The position numbers and the translations under genes were made by a program. This document shows, in pieces, positions 37,317 through 49,357 of a DNA stretch of 64,000 bases. The notes under the pieces are model-generated. The model was not told the DNA's origin. It saw only the letters and a list, made by a program, of their open reading frames with translations, and did no database searches. Source of the DNA: Isoetes taiwanensis (Eukaryota; Streptophyta; Lycopodiopsida; Isoetales; Isoetaceae); NCBI GenBank assembly GCA_021234155.1, contig JAJEKV010000031.1, positions 6,586,748-6,650,747 on the forward strand, written 5' to 3'. How positions within the stretch are numbered: the first letter of the stretch is position 1; each line of letters opens with the position of its first letter.

Positions 37317-38674
37317 TCATGGGCGCATCTCGGGAAACTCACGAAGAATCCAATTGGCATCTTCCCATGTGGCATCTTCCTCAGGACACCCCGCCCATTG
37401 AACAAAAAATCTATGTATTGTTCGCCTCCTTAAGCGACGGGTTTCCTCTCGCAGAATACGTTCTGGTCGGGGGTACAGAAAGTTCTCCCTGCTTACTAAA
37501 TCATCATCCCCCAGCATATGGGAAGGATCAAAAACATACTTCCTCAAGTTACTCACATGGAAAACGTTATGTACTTTCAAGTGCGAGGGCAACTCCAACC
37601 TATAAGCCACTTTGCCAATACGTTCCAAAATTTCATACGGACCCGCATACCTAGGAGCCCATTTACCTGCACTTTTAAATGCCAGTGAGCTCTGCTTGGG
37701 ATTAATCCTCAAGAACACATAATCCCCTTTTTGAAATTCAAGTGGTCCACGTCTCTTATTTGCATACTGTTTCTGTCTATTTTGTGCCACAGCCAAATTT
37801 TGTCGAAGTCTCCTTAACTGAGCTTCCATGTCCTCCGCTACTTCATTAGCTGCTTCAACATTGCATTGAGGATCTCTCCAATTAAGAGGACAACGACACT
37901 CCTTACCATACATTGCCTCAAAAGGACTCATTTTAATGGAATCTTGATAAGTGTTATTGTATGCAAACTCAGCCAAATACAAATAGGAATCCCATACCTT
38001 TGGTTGACTAGGCACATACATTCTGAGCATATCCTCCAAGATTTGATTAACTCGCTCAACTTGGCCATCTGCTTGAGGACGATAAGATGTACTGGCATAT
38101 AACTTAGTGCCAATATTTTGAAATAACCCTTGCCAAAATTGGCTCATAAACTTTGTATCTCGATCTGATGAAATAGTGGCCGGCATCCCATGCAATCTGA
38201 AAATCTCCTTAACAAATAACTTAGCAATATCCATTGCCGTAGCAGTAGTCTTCGTAGGCATAAAATGGGCCTGCTTGGTTAGTCGGTCAACCACAACATA
38301 GATTGCATCATAACCTGAACGTGTCCGGGGAAGCTCAACAATGAAGTCCATGGAAATACTCTCCCACTTAGAAAATGGAATTACTAAAGGTTGTAATTCT
38401 CCAAGCTCTCTAAACCTTGATGCTTTTACCTTCTGACAAGATAAACGCCTAGCCACGTACTCCTTAACCATCTTCTTTTGACCGGGCCAAAAGAAATTAC
38501 GGCATTTTTCCTCAAAGTTTTGTGTACCCATGGGTGGCCCGCCAAAGGACTATCATGTGCTTCATATAGCAACCTCAATCTCAACTCATGATCATTAGGA
38601 ATACACATACGGCCATTATAATATAAAACTCCTTTGGACAATGCATACCTCGGAAAATCTTGAGGGTTCTCCAA
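37317..38674 (-). pseudogene. Copy D integrase with chromodomain
   Basis: The main frame, 404 codons (37,317-38,531), covers the CLSCQ-equivalent zinc ligands (RLSCQ), the DDE core (MDFIVELP, SSDRDTKF, Glu in DGQVERVN), the GPYEILERIG region and an intact C-terminal chromodomain ending WILREFPEMRP. A local indel near 38,500-38,520 separates it from the preceding HPWVHK part (38,426-38,674). The chromodomain places the element in the chromovirus lineage. Confidence 0.92.
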
Positions 38675-39189
38675 ACAGGTGCAAAATATGAATCATTCCT
38701 CAACTTGCTAAGAATATCTGCATCCCATTGCCCTTGTAACACACTAATAGAGGTTAAAAATGACCTTCGAGACAAAGCATCAGCAATCACATTTTCTTTG
38801 CCAGGTTGATATTCAATTTCAAAATCATACTCTTCCCTTAGTTGCATCCACCTCCTTTGCCTATTATTCAAATATGGCTGTTTTGCAAAATACTTCAAAT
38901 TTTGGTGGTCAGTCTTCAAAAAGAAACGACGACCCAATAAATAATGTCTCCATACCCTTAAGGCATGGATAATGGCCAACATTTCTAGATCATGCACTGG
39001 GTAATTTTATTCAGCAGGAGACAACTTACGAGATATATAAGCACAAACTCGGCCATCCTGCAGCAAGACTCCTCCTACAGCTTTCCCAGAAGCATCAGTG
39101 ACTACATGGAAGGGTATATTCATGTCTGTAATCCTTAAAATTGGTGCACTAATCAAAACATCCTTTAACTTTGGAAACTTTCCTGACAA
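38581..39189 (-). pseudogene. Copy D RNase H region
   Basis: Two frames (39,007-39,189 and 38,581-38,997) are separated by the shared TAA after LSPAE. Visible parts are VVTDASGKAVGGVLLQDGR, HDLEMLAIIHALRVWRHYL, LKTDHQNLKYF and the closing NVIADALSRR. The tail drifts into a wrong frame at APVW, as in the other copies. Confidence 0.88.
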
Positions 39190-39275
39190 CTATCAGTCCA
39201 ATGCAAATCATTCTTCTTACCCAACAAAGAAGTCAAAGGAGCAGCAATCTTTGCAAATTTAGGAACAAATTTGCG

Positions 39276-40052
39276 TTAATACCCCGCTAATCCCAAAAAT
39301 GATCTTACCTCTTTCACCGTCTTTGGTGTGGGCCAATCTCTAACTGCCTCAATTTTAGAAGGATCTGGCTCTAATCCCTTTTCTGAAATTACATGCCCAA
39401 GATATACCAATCTAGTTTGTGCAAAAGAACACTTAGATAGCTTACCATACAACTTTTCTCGTCGCAAAATAGCTAATGTCTGTTTTACATGTTCCACATG
39501 CTCCTCTAATGTCCTGCAATATACCAAAATATCATCAAAGAAAACCAATATAAACTTATCCAGGAAAGATCGGATTATCTCATTCATTAGGCGCATAAAA
39601 GTGGCAGGAGCATTTGTCAACCTAAACGGCATTACAACATACTCGTAATGTCTGTAGCGTGTCCTAAAGGCAGTCTTATAAATATCTGTATCCTTGATCT
39701 GGATCTGATGATATCCAGATCGTAGATCAATTTTTGTGAAATACTTAGCTTGTCCCAACTGATCAAATAACCCATCAACCCTAGGCAATGCATATCTATT
39801 CTTCACTGTAATCTGGTTAAGCATGCGGTAATCAATACACAATCTTAATGTGCCATCCTTCTTTTTTACAAACAAAACTGGCGCACCAAATGGCGAAACA
39901 CTCGGCCGTATAAACCCTTGTTCCAATAATTCCGCTAACTGTTTCTTCAATTCGGCCATCTCTAATGCATGAAATCTATATGGTGGCCTTGATGTGGGTT
40001 CAGCCCCAGGAATAAGTTCTATCTCATGATCTACCATTCTATGTGGAGGCAA
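39276..40052 (-). pseudogene. Copy D reverse transcriptase
   Basis: A 258-codon frame differing from copy A by one visible residue (LIPGAEP versus LVPGAEP). The motifs [26 protein letters not shown] and VFFDDILVY are intact. It ends at the TAA after GLAGY that all copies share. Confidence 0.92.
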
Positions 40053-40730
40053 TTCTTAAGAAACATATCAGAAAACTCATCCAATACTTTCTGGATGGTT
40101 GTTCTTGTAACTCTACGGTGTACAAAAATGAATCTAACAACAATGCACATCCCATTCTTATGCAATCCTTCTTAATCTGTTTCTTAAAACTTTTCCGGGA
40201 CAAAGGTGTAACCACTAATGACGAAGGCAATCCTTCCAGCACATGCTTATCTCCATTAGGACTTTGACATGTAACTGTTTGCTCTATGTAATCAATGCAA
40301 GCTTTATGTGGCCTCAACCACGACATTCCTAGAATAGCATCATACTTCCCTAGGCTCAATACTTCAAAACTAGTATGGGGCTCAAGATCTCCTACTTGGA
40401 ATTCAAGATTGTCTAACTTAGCATAAGAAGTCTTAATTTTACCATCATCCAACTCCACGTATCTAGGGTCCCGGCTAATCATATTCAAATCTAGTTTCTT
40501 TGCTAGTCTTGGGGAAATAAAACAATGTGTACTACCACAATCAATAAGAAAGAGAACAGGAACTCCATGAATAATACTTCCCCCTTAGTGTCCTTCAACA
40601 CCTTCTCTACTGCCTTGTCAGCTGTTGTCTTTTGTTGCGATGCACTCTGCTGCAACACTCGCTGGATAGCCTGCAAGATATCGGCTATATCAGAGGTTCC
40701 ACTAGGCCCAGCTCCTCCTGGGGAACTCAT
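40039..40730 (-). pseudogene. Copy D gag remnant and aspartic protease
   Basis: The ATG at 40,730 starts MSSPGGAGPSG, a 50-residue gag leftover rich in Gln/Ala/Lys. The protease frame (GVPVLFLIDCGSTH, then ILGMSWL) lies in the -1 frame behind a GGGGG run and a TAA. The usual chromovirus gag has several hundred residues with a CCHC knuckle; nothing of that is left. The frame ends with FLRIAST, shifted relative to the RT. Confidence 0.82.
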
Positions 40731-40803
40731 CTCTACAAGAATCTGGAACCTTATCAAATATCATCAATAATCAAAAATCTCATAATCCACTAACCAGAAC
40801 TTT

Positions 40804-40815
40804 GCTCTGATACCA
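40804..40815 (-). promoter_or_regulatory. Primer-binding site of copy D
   Basis: TGGTATCAGAGC on the minus strand, two bases from the LTR edge at 40,818. The equivalent site of copy B is at about 28,363-28,374. Confidence 0.93.
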
Positions 40816-40817
40816 AC

Positions 40818-43345
40818 TGTGACGGGCCTGGCCAGTTAACCTCTCGGTAACTGGAGATCCCATCGATCTCTACCGTCTCTTGGAACTCAGAAAATTGATA
40901 CATGCATACTTAGGTAAAGAATTTAATCTTTATACATGCTCTAAGGCAAAAATACTATACTTGCCATTGCTCGGCAAAATCCCACACAACAATCAAGTTT
41001 AAAAATAATTATAGTTTTAAGCCGATCCATAATGATAATAGTAATATTAAGCAAATATATTATCTAGCAATCCACACACTCCTACTCTCGCCTTTCCGCA
41101 GCTTGGCTACTTTCTGGAGCATCTCGCACCTCTGCTTACACCATTAACCACGGGGTTAGTCACACGGACTAAGTGGGGATCGGGGATCTAGGTCATATCT
41201 AGCATTAATAATCACAAAGCATTAACTTAGAACAATAACGTAGCCTTACCGTAACCTCGCCCCTGCAATCCAAGTAATTAATCCAACAAGCATAATCTCA
41301 ATGCATAATTATACCAGGCATAACCATTGCAACTTGATTCCAACTTTAAAAACCAAATATACAATAGCCAAGCAACCACAGCATCAACATTGCAACCAAT
41401 ATTCCTCTGGGTCTGAGCAAGGTCAACTCGGTGTCGGGCCCGGTGACATAGAGGGGGGTAACCACGTGTGTACACACCCTTCCACGCCGCATCCAAAGAT
41501 TGGAGGACCACTTATCGTGCATGACGTTGTACCTTACGGTACCAACGCCCGATGTTCAAAAATACCATTTGCATAGCATTTATTAGTAAAACCGTGAGTC
41601 TAGACCATCGCACCTAGACTCGGCCCCCGCAGGTCTATATCAAAGAATTACATCACAGATAACCACTTACATTTCACTATCATCATACACATGCCTTAAC
41701 AAGCTCACATCAAGTATTTCCCTAATACACACTTCATATAGCAAGAGAAAGCCAAATCATAACTTTCGAATTATAATAACCTCAATAATGCTATATCCAA
41801 CTATCACCATTAAATAAAAGATAAATATCTACACCTTTCAAGATTCACTAACAACAAGGTTAATATCCATATTTAAGGCTTTAATGATGTTAAAACTATA
41901 GCATTCAACTATTATTATGCTTCCGCTAAAAACTTCCTCCATACGGAACACTTGTGTCTTGTGTTTTTATTATCTCTCTTACTTTAACTAATTCCAAAGT
42001 GTTTTTAAATTATAACTAGCTAGCTTATTAGATTTGCTCATGTCGTTATGACTATTAGCATAAACTTCGCCTTAACAAGGGCCTCCAAATTTAACAAATT
42101 TCGAACCTATCCCTTGCTCCAACTAACCCTTACTATTGTAATTTAACTTATAACCTTAGCTTTAATTGTTAACCTCACTTTATATTTACCTTAGCCTACT
42201 AACTATAACTAACGTTAACTTTTCTAAGTCTGTTTTCCTTTTAACCCTAGCGTGCGTTAACAGCACGAACTTGGCCTGCAGCTCCAAGTTCCGGCCACCA
42301 GGCCATCGATTCCAGCTCCAAACTCTCCAACTCATCTCGGATTTGCCTTCTAAGGTGTTTTCATACCAGTTCGATCTGTTTGCGGCGCAAAAACACGTGG
42401 TTTTTGGTCGGTTTCGTGGCCACTAGAATCAAATTATCTTGCTGCCAGAACTTGCCTGAATCCCTGAATTCTTCTTCCTCTGTCCAAATCGACCTTCCCA
42501 AGGCCCAATTCGGCCTGTTCCAGGGTAATTTGCCATGCTTTTCAAGTATCCCAAATCGGCAAGATCATGCCGTCCTGCCGGCATCATGCAAAGGAAAATA
42601 CTGCCGTGTTGGCTAGTATACCTCTTAATTCTGCCTTCTCTGCATATTTCAATCAGTTAGATGTCCAAATCAATCCATTACAAGTAGCTTTCCATGATTT
42701 CCGATCATCATAGCTCCTCAGGATCATGTTATGCAAACAGCAGCAAGCAAGAGAAACTTTTACAATCTTATCTGATTTCTGCCATACTTTTAGCTTAATC
42801 CACCTCTCAGGTTCTAATCTGCTATTCCAATCACTTCTGGTATGGTTTAAATGATCAGCTCCTTAGAATTCATTAGATCTATGATGCTTTTGCAAGCTTT
42901 TTATATGCAATCATTAAATACTTACATATACAATCATGCAAGTTAATTCATATCCATGCACTTTTAGTTTAACTCTAAATCAATACTAAGTTTCATAACA
43001 ATCCTACTGCATCAACACAATTCAGCATGCACAATTTTGCTACGCTAGAAAAACCCCAGGTGTAAGGCTTGATCCCCACCTGGAATCCCGCTTGTTGCTT
43101 TTTCTGCGCTCCAACACGCTCCCAGAGCTCTGCACGCAATTCGCTCCTTCAGCAATCCCTCTGTAATCAATCTTTTCCCAATGCTTTTCTCTTACTTATA
43201 TTTATTTTTAACCATAGTATTCCATCCGTATAATCTCTACATATACGACGTATTTCTCTGCATGCGTGATATTTTAATTAATATCCCTTTGCATCTTTTA
43301 AATAAAATAATCCACAATTTACCTCAAAATCCTAGGTCCGTTACA
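40818..43345 (-). mobile_element. Right-most chromovirus LTR (5' LTR of copy D)
   Basis: 2,528 bp with clean ends TGTGACGG and CCGTTACA. At 43,346 it meets the flanking repeat, in which the related unit at 44,155 shows what the uninterrupted sequence looked like (CTGCCAACGG). This fixes the insertion point of the array. Confidence 0.93.
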
Positions 43346-45626
43346 CCAACGAACTCAAAACATTGACATTACCCTGGAGACCAAGTTTCGTGGGCAGAAG
43401 ACCACCCCTGCTCCAGGAAGCGCCAAAGTAGCTCATGTCCAACACGTTCGTAGTGAATTGGCCTTAGCGGAGGGTGCAGAATACTGCCATGTAGAGGGTT
43501 CGTGTTTCTTTTGCTGCAAAAAATGACCGTGTAACTTGGTCCCTAGGGTAATTTCGATGTTTTGGACGACATGGCAAAGTCAAATCCCCATTCCGGAGCC
43601 TTCGTACTGCCCGAACGACAAAACACTTGGGTTTCTACACGGTCGACTGCAGGACACTTTGCGGTATGTTCTCCCGGACAGATCTTGAATTTTTTTGAAC
43701 CTGCTCGAAGCAAGTTACTTGAATGGAGAATTCAACGGTCAGATAGGGAAACCGGGGTCCGGGAAGGCATGCATTGGCATTTTCCCTCCCGGAGGAGCAC
43801 TAGTAGGAAAGCCTGCCTCGGTAAATCCAAACCCCATTTCGTCAGTTTCTATTGCTTCTTGTTTTCAACTGCAGCTTCTCAACCATGTCTCAAGTACAAC
43901 TGAATAAAACTCGACCTCCATAACGTAAACCCTACAATAACCTAGCAACGCACAAGGTTTACGTTTTGGAGGCCATACCCTAGTCAGATTGGACCAGGAT
44001 CTTGCATAAAGTCATGAGGTAGTGGGACGGCGTTGACGCCAGAAGAAGGAGCCCTAAAACCTTCCAGAAGCAGTTCGACCCAAAAGGTCCTCTCTGGAAG
44101 GTCCTTGGCCACGGACGGGCAACTCTCCCACCCCGGAACTGTGATCTGACTCTGCCAACGGACTCGAAACATCAACATTACCCTGAAGACCAAGTTTCGT
44201 GGGCAGAAGACCACTCCTGCTCCAGGAAGCGCCAAAGTAGCTCATGTCCAACACGTTCGTAGTGAATTGGCCTTAGGGGAGGGTGCAGAATACTGCCATG
44301 TAGAGGGTTCGTGCTTCTTTTGCTGCAAAAAATGACCGTGTAACTTGGTCTCTAGGGTAATTCGCTGTTTCGGACGACGTGGCGAAGTCAAATCTCCATT
44401 CCGGAGCCTTTGTACTGCCCGAACGACAAAACACTTGGGTTTCTACACGGTCGACTGCAGGACACTTTGCGGTTTGATATGTTCTCCCGGACAGATCTTG
44501 AATTTGTTTGAACCTGCTTGAAGCTAGTTACTTGAATGGAGAATTCAACGGTCGGATAGGGAAACCGAGCTCCGGGAAGGGAGGCATTGGCATTTGCCCT
44601 CCCGGAGGAGCACTGGTAGGAAAGCCTGCCTCGGTAAATCCAAACCCCATTTCATCAGTTTCTATTGCTTCTTGTTTTCAACTGCAGCTTCTCGACCATG
44701 TCTCAAGTGCAACTGAATAAAACTCGACCTCCATAACGTATACCCTACAATAACCTAGCAACGCACAGGGTTTACGTTTTGGAGGCCAAAACGTGGTCGA
44801 CTTCTTTGATAACTGGGTGGACCATTTCTAAACATGCATGGGGAGCCATGAGAACTGAAATAACAGAGTTTCGATTTATTCGCCAATCCGAGTGACCCCA
44901 AACAATTTTGCTACTGCATAAGGCGCTCTATACTTTTAATTGTAAAACTAGGAGGAGAATAAATCCAAACCCCATTCTTGCAATTTCTACTGCCTCGTGT
45001 TTTCAAACGTAGCTGCTCGACCATGTCCCAAGTGCAACGGACCAAAGCCCAACCTCCATAACGTAAACCCTACAATAACCTGGCAAGGCACAAGGTTTAC
45101 GTTTTGGAGCCCATACCCTAGCCAGATTGGACCAGGAGCTTGCATAATGTCATGAGGTAGTGGGAGGGCGTTGACGCCTTGAAGATCGGAGCCCCTAAAA
45201 CCTTCCGTAAGATTCGACCCAAAAGGTCCTCTCTGGAAGGTCCTTGGCCACGGACGGGCAACTCCCCCACCTCAGAACTGTGATCTGACTCTGCCAACGG
45301 ACTCGAAACATCGACATTACTCTGGAGACCAAGTTTCGTGGGCAGAAGACCACCCCTGCTCCAGGAAGCGCCAAAGTAGCTCATGCCCAACACGTTCGTA
45401 GTGAATTGGCCTTAGCGGAGGGTGCAGAATACTGCCATGTAGAGGGTTTGTGTTTCTTTTGCTGCAAAAAATGACCGTGTAACTTGGTCCCTAGGGTAAT
45501 TTCCCTGTTTTTTGGACAACATGGAGAAGTCAAATCTCCATTCCGGAGCCTTTGTACTGCCCGAACAACAAAACACTTGGGTTTCTACACGGTCGACTGC
45601 AGGACACTTTGCGGTTTGATATGTTC
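43346..45626. repeat. Large tandem repeat, three units of 0.8-1.14 kb
   Basis: Units start at 43,346, 44,155 and 45,294, the last incomplete. All contain GACCAAGTTTCGTGGGCAGA, an ACACTTGGGTTTCTACACGG segment and a conserved hairpin. Unit 2 is longer because about 320 bp carrying a second hairpin is inserted. Matching ORFs occur on both strands (for example 43,695-43,907 and 44,508-44,720; 44,054-44,254 and 45,118-45,393), but they match because the DNA matches. I see no known domain. Confidence 0.85.
43915..43972. repeat. Conserved hairpin of the tandem repeat
   Basis: CCTCCATAACGTAAACC pairs with the returning GGTTTACGTTTTGGAGG across a loop of about 25 bases. Equivalent hairpins are at 44,728-44,785 and 45,053-45,109. 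Confidence 0.8.
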
Positions 45627-45778
45627 TTAGTGCAAATCGTCTAAGTGCAATAAGTTATCTTGTTTTTCAAAGAACCATTGCATTCTTAGAAAGAACCATT
45701 GGATAAGATAAATTAGATACAATTAAAACCATTGGATGACGTGGATAACTATTGGATTGTCTATAGCGAACCTTAGTA

Positions 45779-46275
45779 CCAACTAGATGTAGGCATGGTT
45801 TAATGGTGTTCCACTAATGATATCCAAAATGGGGGGATAATGTTAGGATATTGCATAGTCTTGCCATTTTATAATGCTTGGGGATTTGTTGCAATGGTCC
45901 TATTCCCCATAAACAATTACATCTCAAAATTTTAATGGTCTAAATTATACCAAGATGTAGGAACGGTTTAATGGTGTTCCACTAACGATATCCAAAATGG
46001 GGGAATAATGTTTGGATATTGCATGGTCTTGCCATTTTAATGCTTGGGGATTTGTTGCAATGGTCCTATCCTCCATTAAAAAATACATCTCACAATTCTT
46101 AATGGTTTGTTATGCAAAAATGTAGGCGTGGTTTAATGGTCTTTCTCTAACAATATCCAAAATGTTAGGATATTGTTAGAATTTTGCGTGGTCCTATGAC
46201 ATTAATGCTTAGGGATTTGTTGCAGCGGTCCTGCACTCCCTCAAGGAATACAAATAAAATTCTTGATGGTTTTGT
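45779..46275. repeat. ~170-bp tandem repeat, three units
   Basis: Units start near 45,783, 45,953 and 46,118 with ATGTAGGCATGGTTTAATGG. Each continues through a TGCTTGGGGATTTGTTGCA segment. The third unit is the most diverged. Confidence 0.82.
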
Positions 46276-46389
46276 TATGCAAAAATAGGTGTTAACTAAT
46301 TGAAGTAGTTGAAGTATCTTACATGGAATACTAGTATAAGGACATGTGATCGTGCACGTGCAGCAAATCGTGCACATGTAGCAAATCAA

Positions 46390-46860
46390 GTACTCTGTCC
46401 TACCACTATAAAGACCCGTGATATGGAAGGATAGGACATGTAGAGAATCAAGTATTCTTTCCTACTTCTATAAAGACATGTGACAATAGAAGTATTACAC
46501 ATGTCGTAATTCATGTATTCTTTCCTACAATGCCTTAGCAAATAAAGTACTCTGTCTTACTACTATAAAGACATGTGACATGGAAGCATACGACATGTAG
46601 AGAATCAAGTATTCTTTCCTACTTCTATAAAGACATGTGACAATAGAAGTATTACACATGTCGTAATTCATGTATTCTTTCCTAAAATGCCTTAGCAAAT
46701 AAAAGTCTGTCCTACTACTATAAAGACATGTGAATGGAAGTATAGGACATGTAGAGAATCAAATATTCTTTCCTACATCTATAAAGACATGTGACAATAG
46801 AATTATTAGACATGTAGAAATTCAAGTATTCTTTCCTACAGTGGATTGTATTATAAAATG
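46390..46860. repeat. ~155-bp tandem repeat, three units
   Basis: Units beginning near 46,398, 46,553 and 46,705 carry CTATAAAGACATGTGACA, GGACATGTAGAGAATCAA and ATTCTTTCCTAC. ACATGT words recur every 40-60 bases within each unit. Confidence 0.82.
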
Positions 46861-47034
46861 ACATGTCACAATAGAAGAAACTACAAAACAACAGTGGATG
46901 TTTTAGTCCACTGAAAAAAGAACACCATTATCGAACAAAACCATACCTCCACAAATCCACATGTAGGATTCTTTGAAAACAGGACATGTAGACCTACCAA
47001 AACTGATGTTTTCAATAGTGGACCAAAAACCGGG

Positions 47035-47230
47035 GTGAGTGTGTATGCAATTGTACAGTGTGCCAGCATGCTTATTACTGCTAAGGTTTTTCCCTCGAAA
47101 ACCCTTCGGGGCGGGGGTTTTTTAATCCTGTCAGTAATACGCTTGCTGCTCTCTTTTTGTTTGGGTCCCATAGGCCAATTGGTCTCCGTGGACGCTAAAA
47201 ACCTATTCTATTCTATTCTATTCTATTCCC
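47035..47230 (+). mobile_element. 5'-truncated LINE, 3' end only
   Basis: This 190-bp segment matches, in the opposite orientation, the last part of the LINE at 55,756-56,085. It includes a GC-rich hairpin (AACCCTTCGGGGCGGGGGTT) and the GGTCTCCGTGGACG box, then ends in a (TTCTA)n tail. No coding sequence remains. Confidence 0.75.
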
Positions 47231-47667
47231 AGTCAACATGATACACAGAATTAAGGCACTCCCGAAATGATTTTATGATTGCAATCTACTAAGTGACAAT
47301 CAATTAGTTGAACATTACTATTTAAGCATTGCCAAATAATCTGGAAAAAATGTCAAATGCCAACTAGCTGAAATATGGAAAACGTTTCATATGACCCATC
47401 CTGCAAAAAAAGAAGCAGCATATTACATCGTCTATATATGTGAGATCCGACGTGGAAAACGTGAGCACTAGGACAATGAAAACAACTTGCACTGTTAAAA
47501 CAAATGCCTTGCATGCCATTCGGTATGTCATGCCGGCTTTCATTTTTGTTCTTTACCTTAAGAACAACATGCCAAATTTTAACTGCTTGCTGTTTCTCCT
47601 CTGATTTTATGACACCTGATAGCTTGTAGGATCTGGAGGATGCAACAAAGGGAGAAACGATGCTAAT

Positions 47668-47822
47668 AAAGATAAGATAAGATGAATTTTTACGTCCACG
47701 GGAACCCAACGTTATGGGACGGCACATGCAAGGGCAACAGCCCATCTAAAACCTGAGGACTAGGCCCCATCACCAAACACAATAACCAAATATTAAAAGG
47801 CTACCAAGAATAAGATAAGATA
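47668..47822 (-). mobile_element. Short LINE-type tail with candidate target duplication
   Basis: On the minus strand the 155-bp segment ends with TTCCCGTGGACGTAAAAA and a (TTATC)n tail, a diverged version of the 3' box of the 47.0-kb and 55.8-kb LINEs. It is flanked by ATGCTAAT at 47,660-47,667 and 47,823-47,830, a plausible 8-bp duplication. Confidence 0.65.
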
Positions 47823-47925
47823 ATGCTAATGCTAGTGGTAAGTTTATGCTTCTAAAATTATCTAGACATAGCCAGTCCAAGGATTGGAAGGCCATTGATC
47901 TAGAATAATTGCTGCGCCTCCCGCA

Positions 47926-48729
47926 TTACTTTTCCCATTTCTTTTGCAGGCGGGCTGCCCTCACCTTGCAGAGCTCCTCCTTACGGTTACACAATTGAAG
48001 AGGGGAGAGGTCCTCCTGTACTGAGAAACTAGTCCCTCTGAGATGGTTTCCATGCTGAAGAACATGTAAGCGGCTAAGAGTGTCTTGAAATCGAACCAAA
48101 AGATGGTGAGGACGATCAGGTCTTGCCGCTCCCACCCTAGTAGCGGAGACAATTCCACCAGCCTTCACATGCATGACATCACTGAAAAAATGCAAAGCAG
48201 CATCCATATTAGAAAGGGCATCATCTTCTGCCTCTGCAACCCCTATAATACGCAAGTTCAGGCTCCTAGTAACAGAAGATACTGAGGTAGCCTGCTCCTA
48301 TCTGCTAGTGCGGCACTGCGACTCCTGGTCCCCTTGGGATTGTGGAGATGTCTGTACGCCCACCTCAACATGTTCCCTTTCCAATGTCTGCACTTCCACT
48401 TCAACACAATGTTTCTTCTGTGGCTGTAATTCTGTATCTAGTGTCTGTACTGAGGCATCACTTGTGCCCACATACTGGGCTTTAGGGTCTGGAACGAAGG
48501 CATGTATTAACTGTAATAAGTGTGTCCATCTCTCAATAGACACGATCATAGATGTGGCCGTCATTCCTCCCTCAGAATGAATGAGTTGTACCTGGTCACG
48601 AAGTGCAGGCGGCAAACACTGAACTAAAAGGTTGAACAAACAAAACTGTATACATCAAGAATAAAAAGCAAATACATGAATGAAAGATCAAATAGTACCA
48701 GAATGTTTACCTAGATCAGAAGCTTCCAT
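47926..48729 (-). pseudogene. LINE ORF1-like protein, interrupted by one stop
   Basis: The C-terminal part (48,255-47,926) reads NLRIIGVAEAEDD ... RPDRPHHLLVRFQDT ... EDLSPLQ ... RKEELCKVRAARLQKKW. This is the pattern of the nucleic-acid-binding C-terminal half of LINE-1-type ORF1 proteins. Upstream in the same frame, after a single TAG at 48,298-48,300, lies a 113-codon stretch with VQT repeats (SVQTLD, VEVQTLE, VGVQTSP). A GT-AG intron of 87 bp (48,624-48,710) would join it to an ATG at 48,729 (MEASDL). No endonuclease or RT lies nearby. Either the TAG or the intron could mislead; the ORF1-like core is the firm part. Confidence 0.6.
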
Positions 48730-49357
48730 CTTGCAAATGCTCCTAACATTGGAGGTAGAATTTACAGGTAAAATCTAAGAACGAGATTGCAATAACTAAT
48801 CTAGGCGGATCTACAACATTGGCAGAAAGTTAGTCAGCGCTATAGTTTTCCCAGCTCTTCCCGCTCCAACGAGAAACATAAGCTAATGATGGGCAAACAA
48901 CAGCGTTGCCGATTTTTGAGGGCAATGAATGATTCTTCTCTCCGTCGAACCTGCATGCAAATTAATTCGTGAAAATATCAAAGCATGTTTCATTCAAAGG
49001 GGTTCGTCTTCTTGATTCAAATTCTCAAGTTTGAAAGACATCATTTGAAGAGGCACAAAGGAATAAATCTTACCTGGAATCTATTGTGAAATGAGATTTG
49101 GGAAACGCCATCAAGGAAGCAGCTAACCCTTTATTCATTGTCTCCGGTTCTGACCTGATAGAGAAGCTTACCTGATAAGACCTGAAGAAATAGGGTTTGG
49201 AAATACAGCTGAAATCTGGCGTTGATGGCCTGCAGTCTGGCGCTAATGATCTTAAACACATGAAAGCATGATAAGCCGATCTTTGGAACAAAGTCTGGCG
49301 ATTAAGCCAATTTTTGGGACAAAGGGGGAAGACTCGAAACAAAGAAAATATGCCTTT

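Larger units (their letters stand above)
37287..40817 (-). mobile_element. Ty3/gypsy chromovirus internal domain, copy D (best preserved)
   Basis: Complete from primer-binding site (40,804-40,815) to polypurine tract. It has the longest frames and is the reference for the other copies. It shares with them the gag deletion, the gag/protease frame change, the protease/RT frameshift with TAA, TAA after GLAGY, TAA after LSPAE and the frameshift before integrase. It is therefore defective and was so before the array was made. Confidence 0.94.

Noticed and set aside
45779-46860. Regular repeats considered as a CRISPR array
   Set aside because: Units of 155-170 bp are repeated entire, without unique spacers, in eukaryotic DNA.
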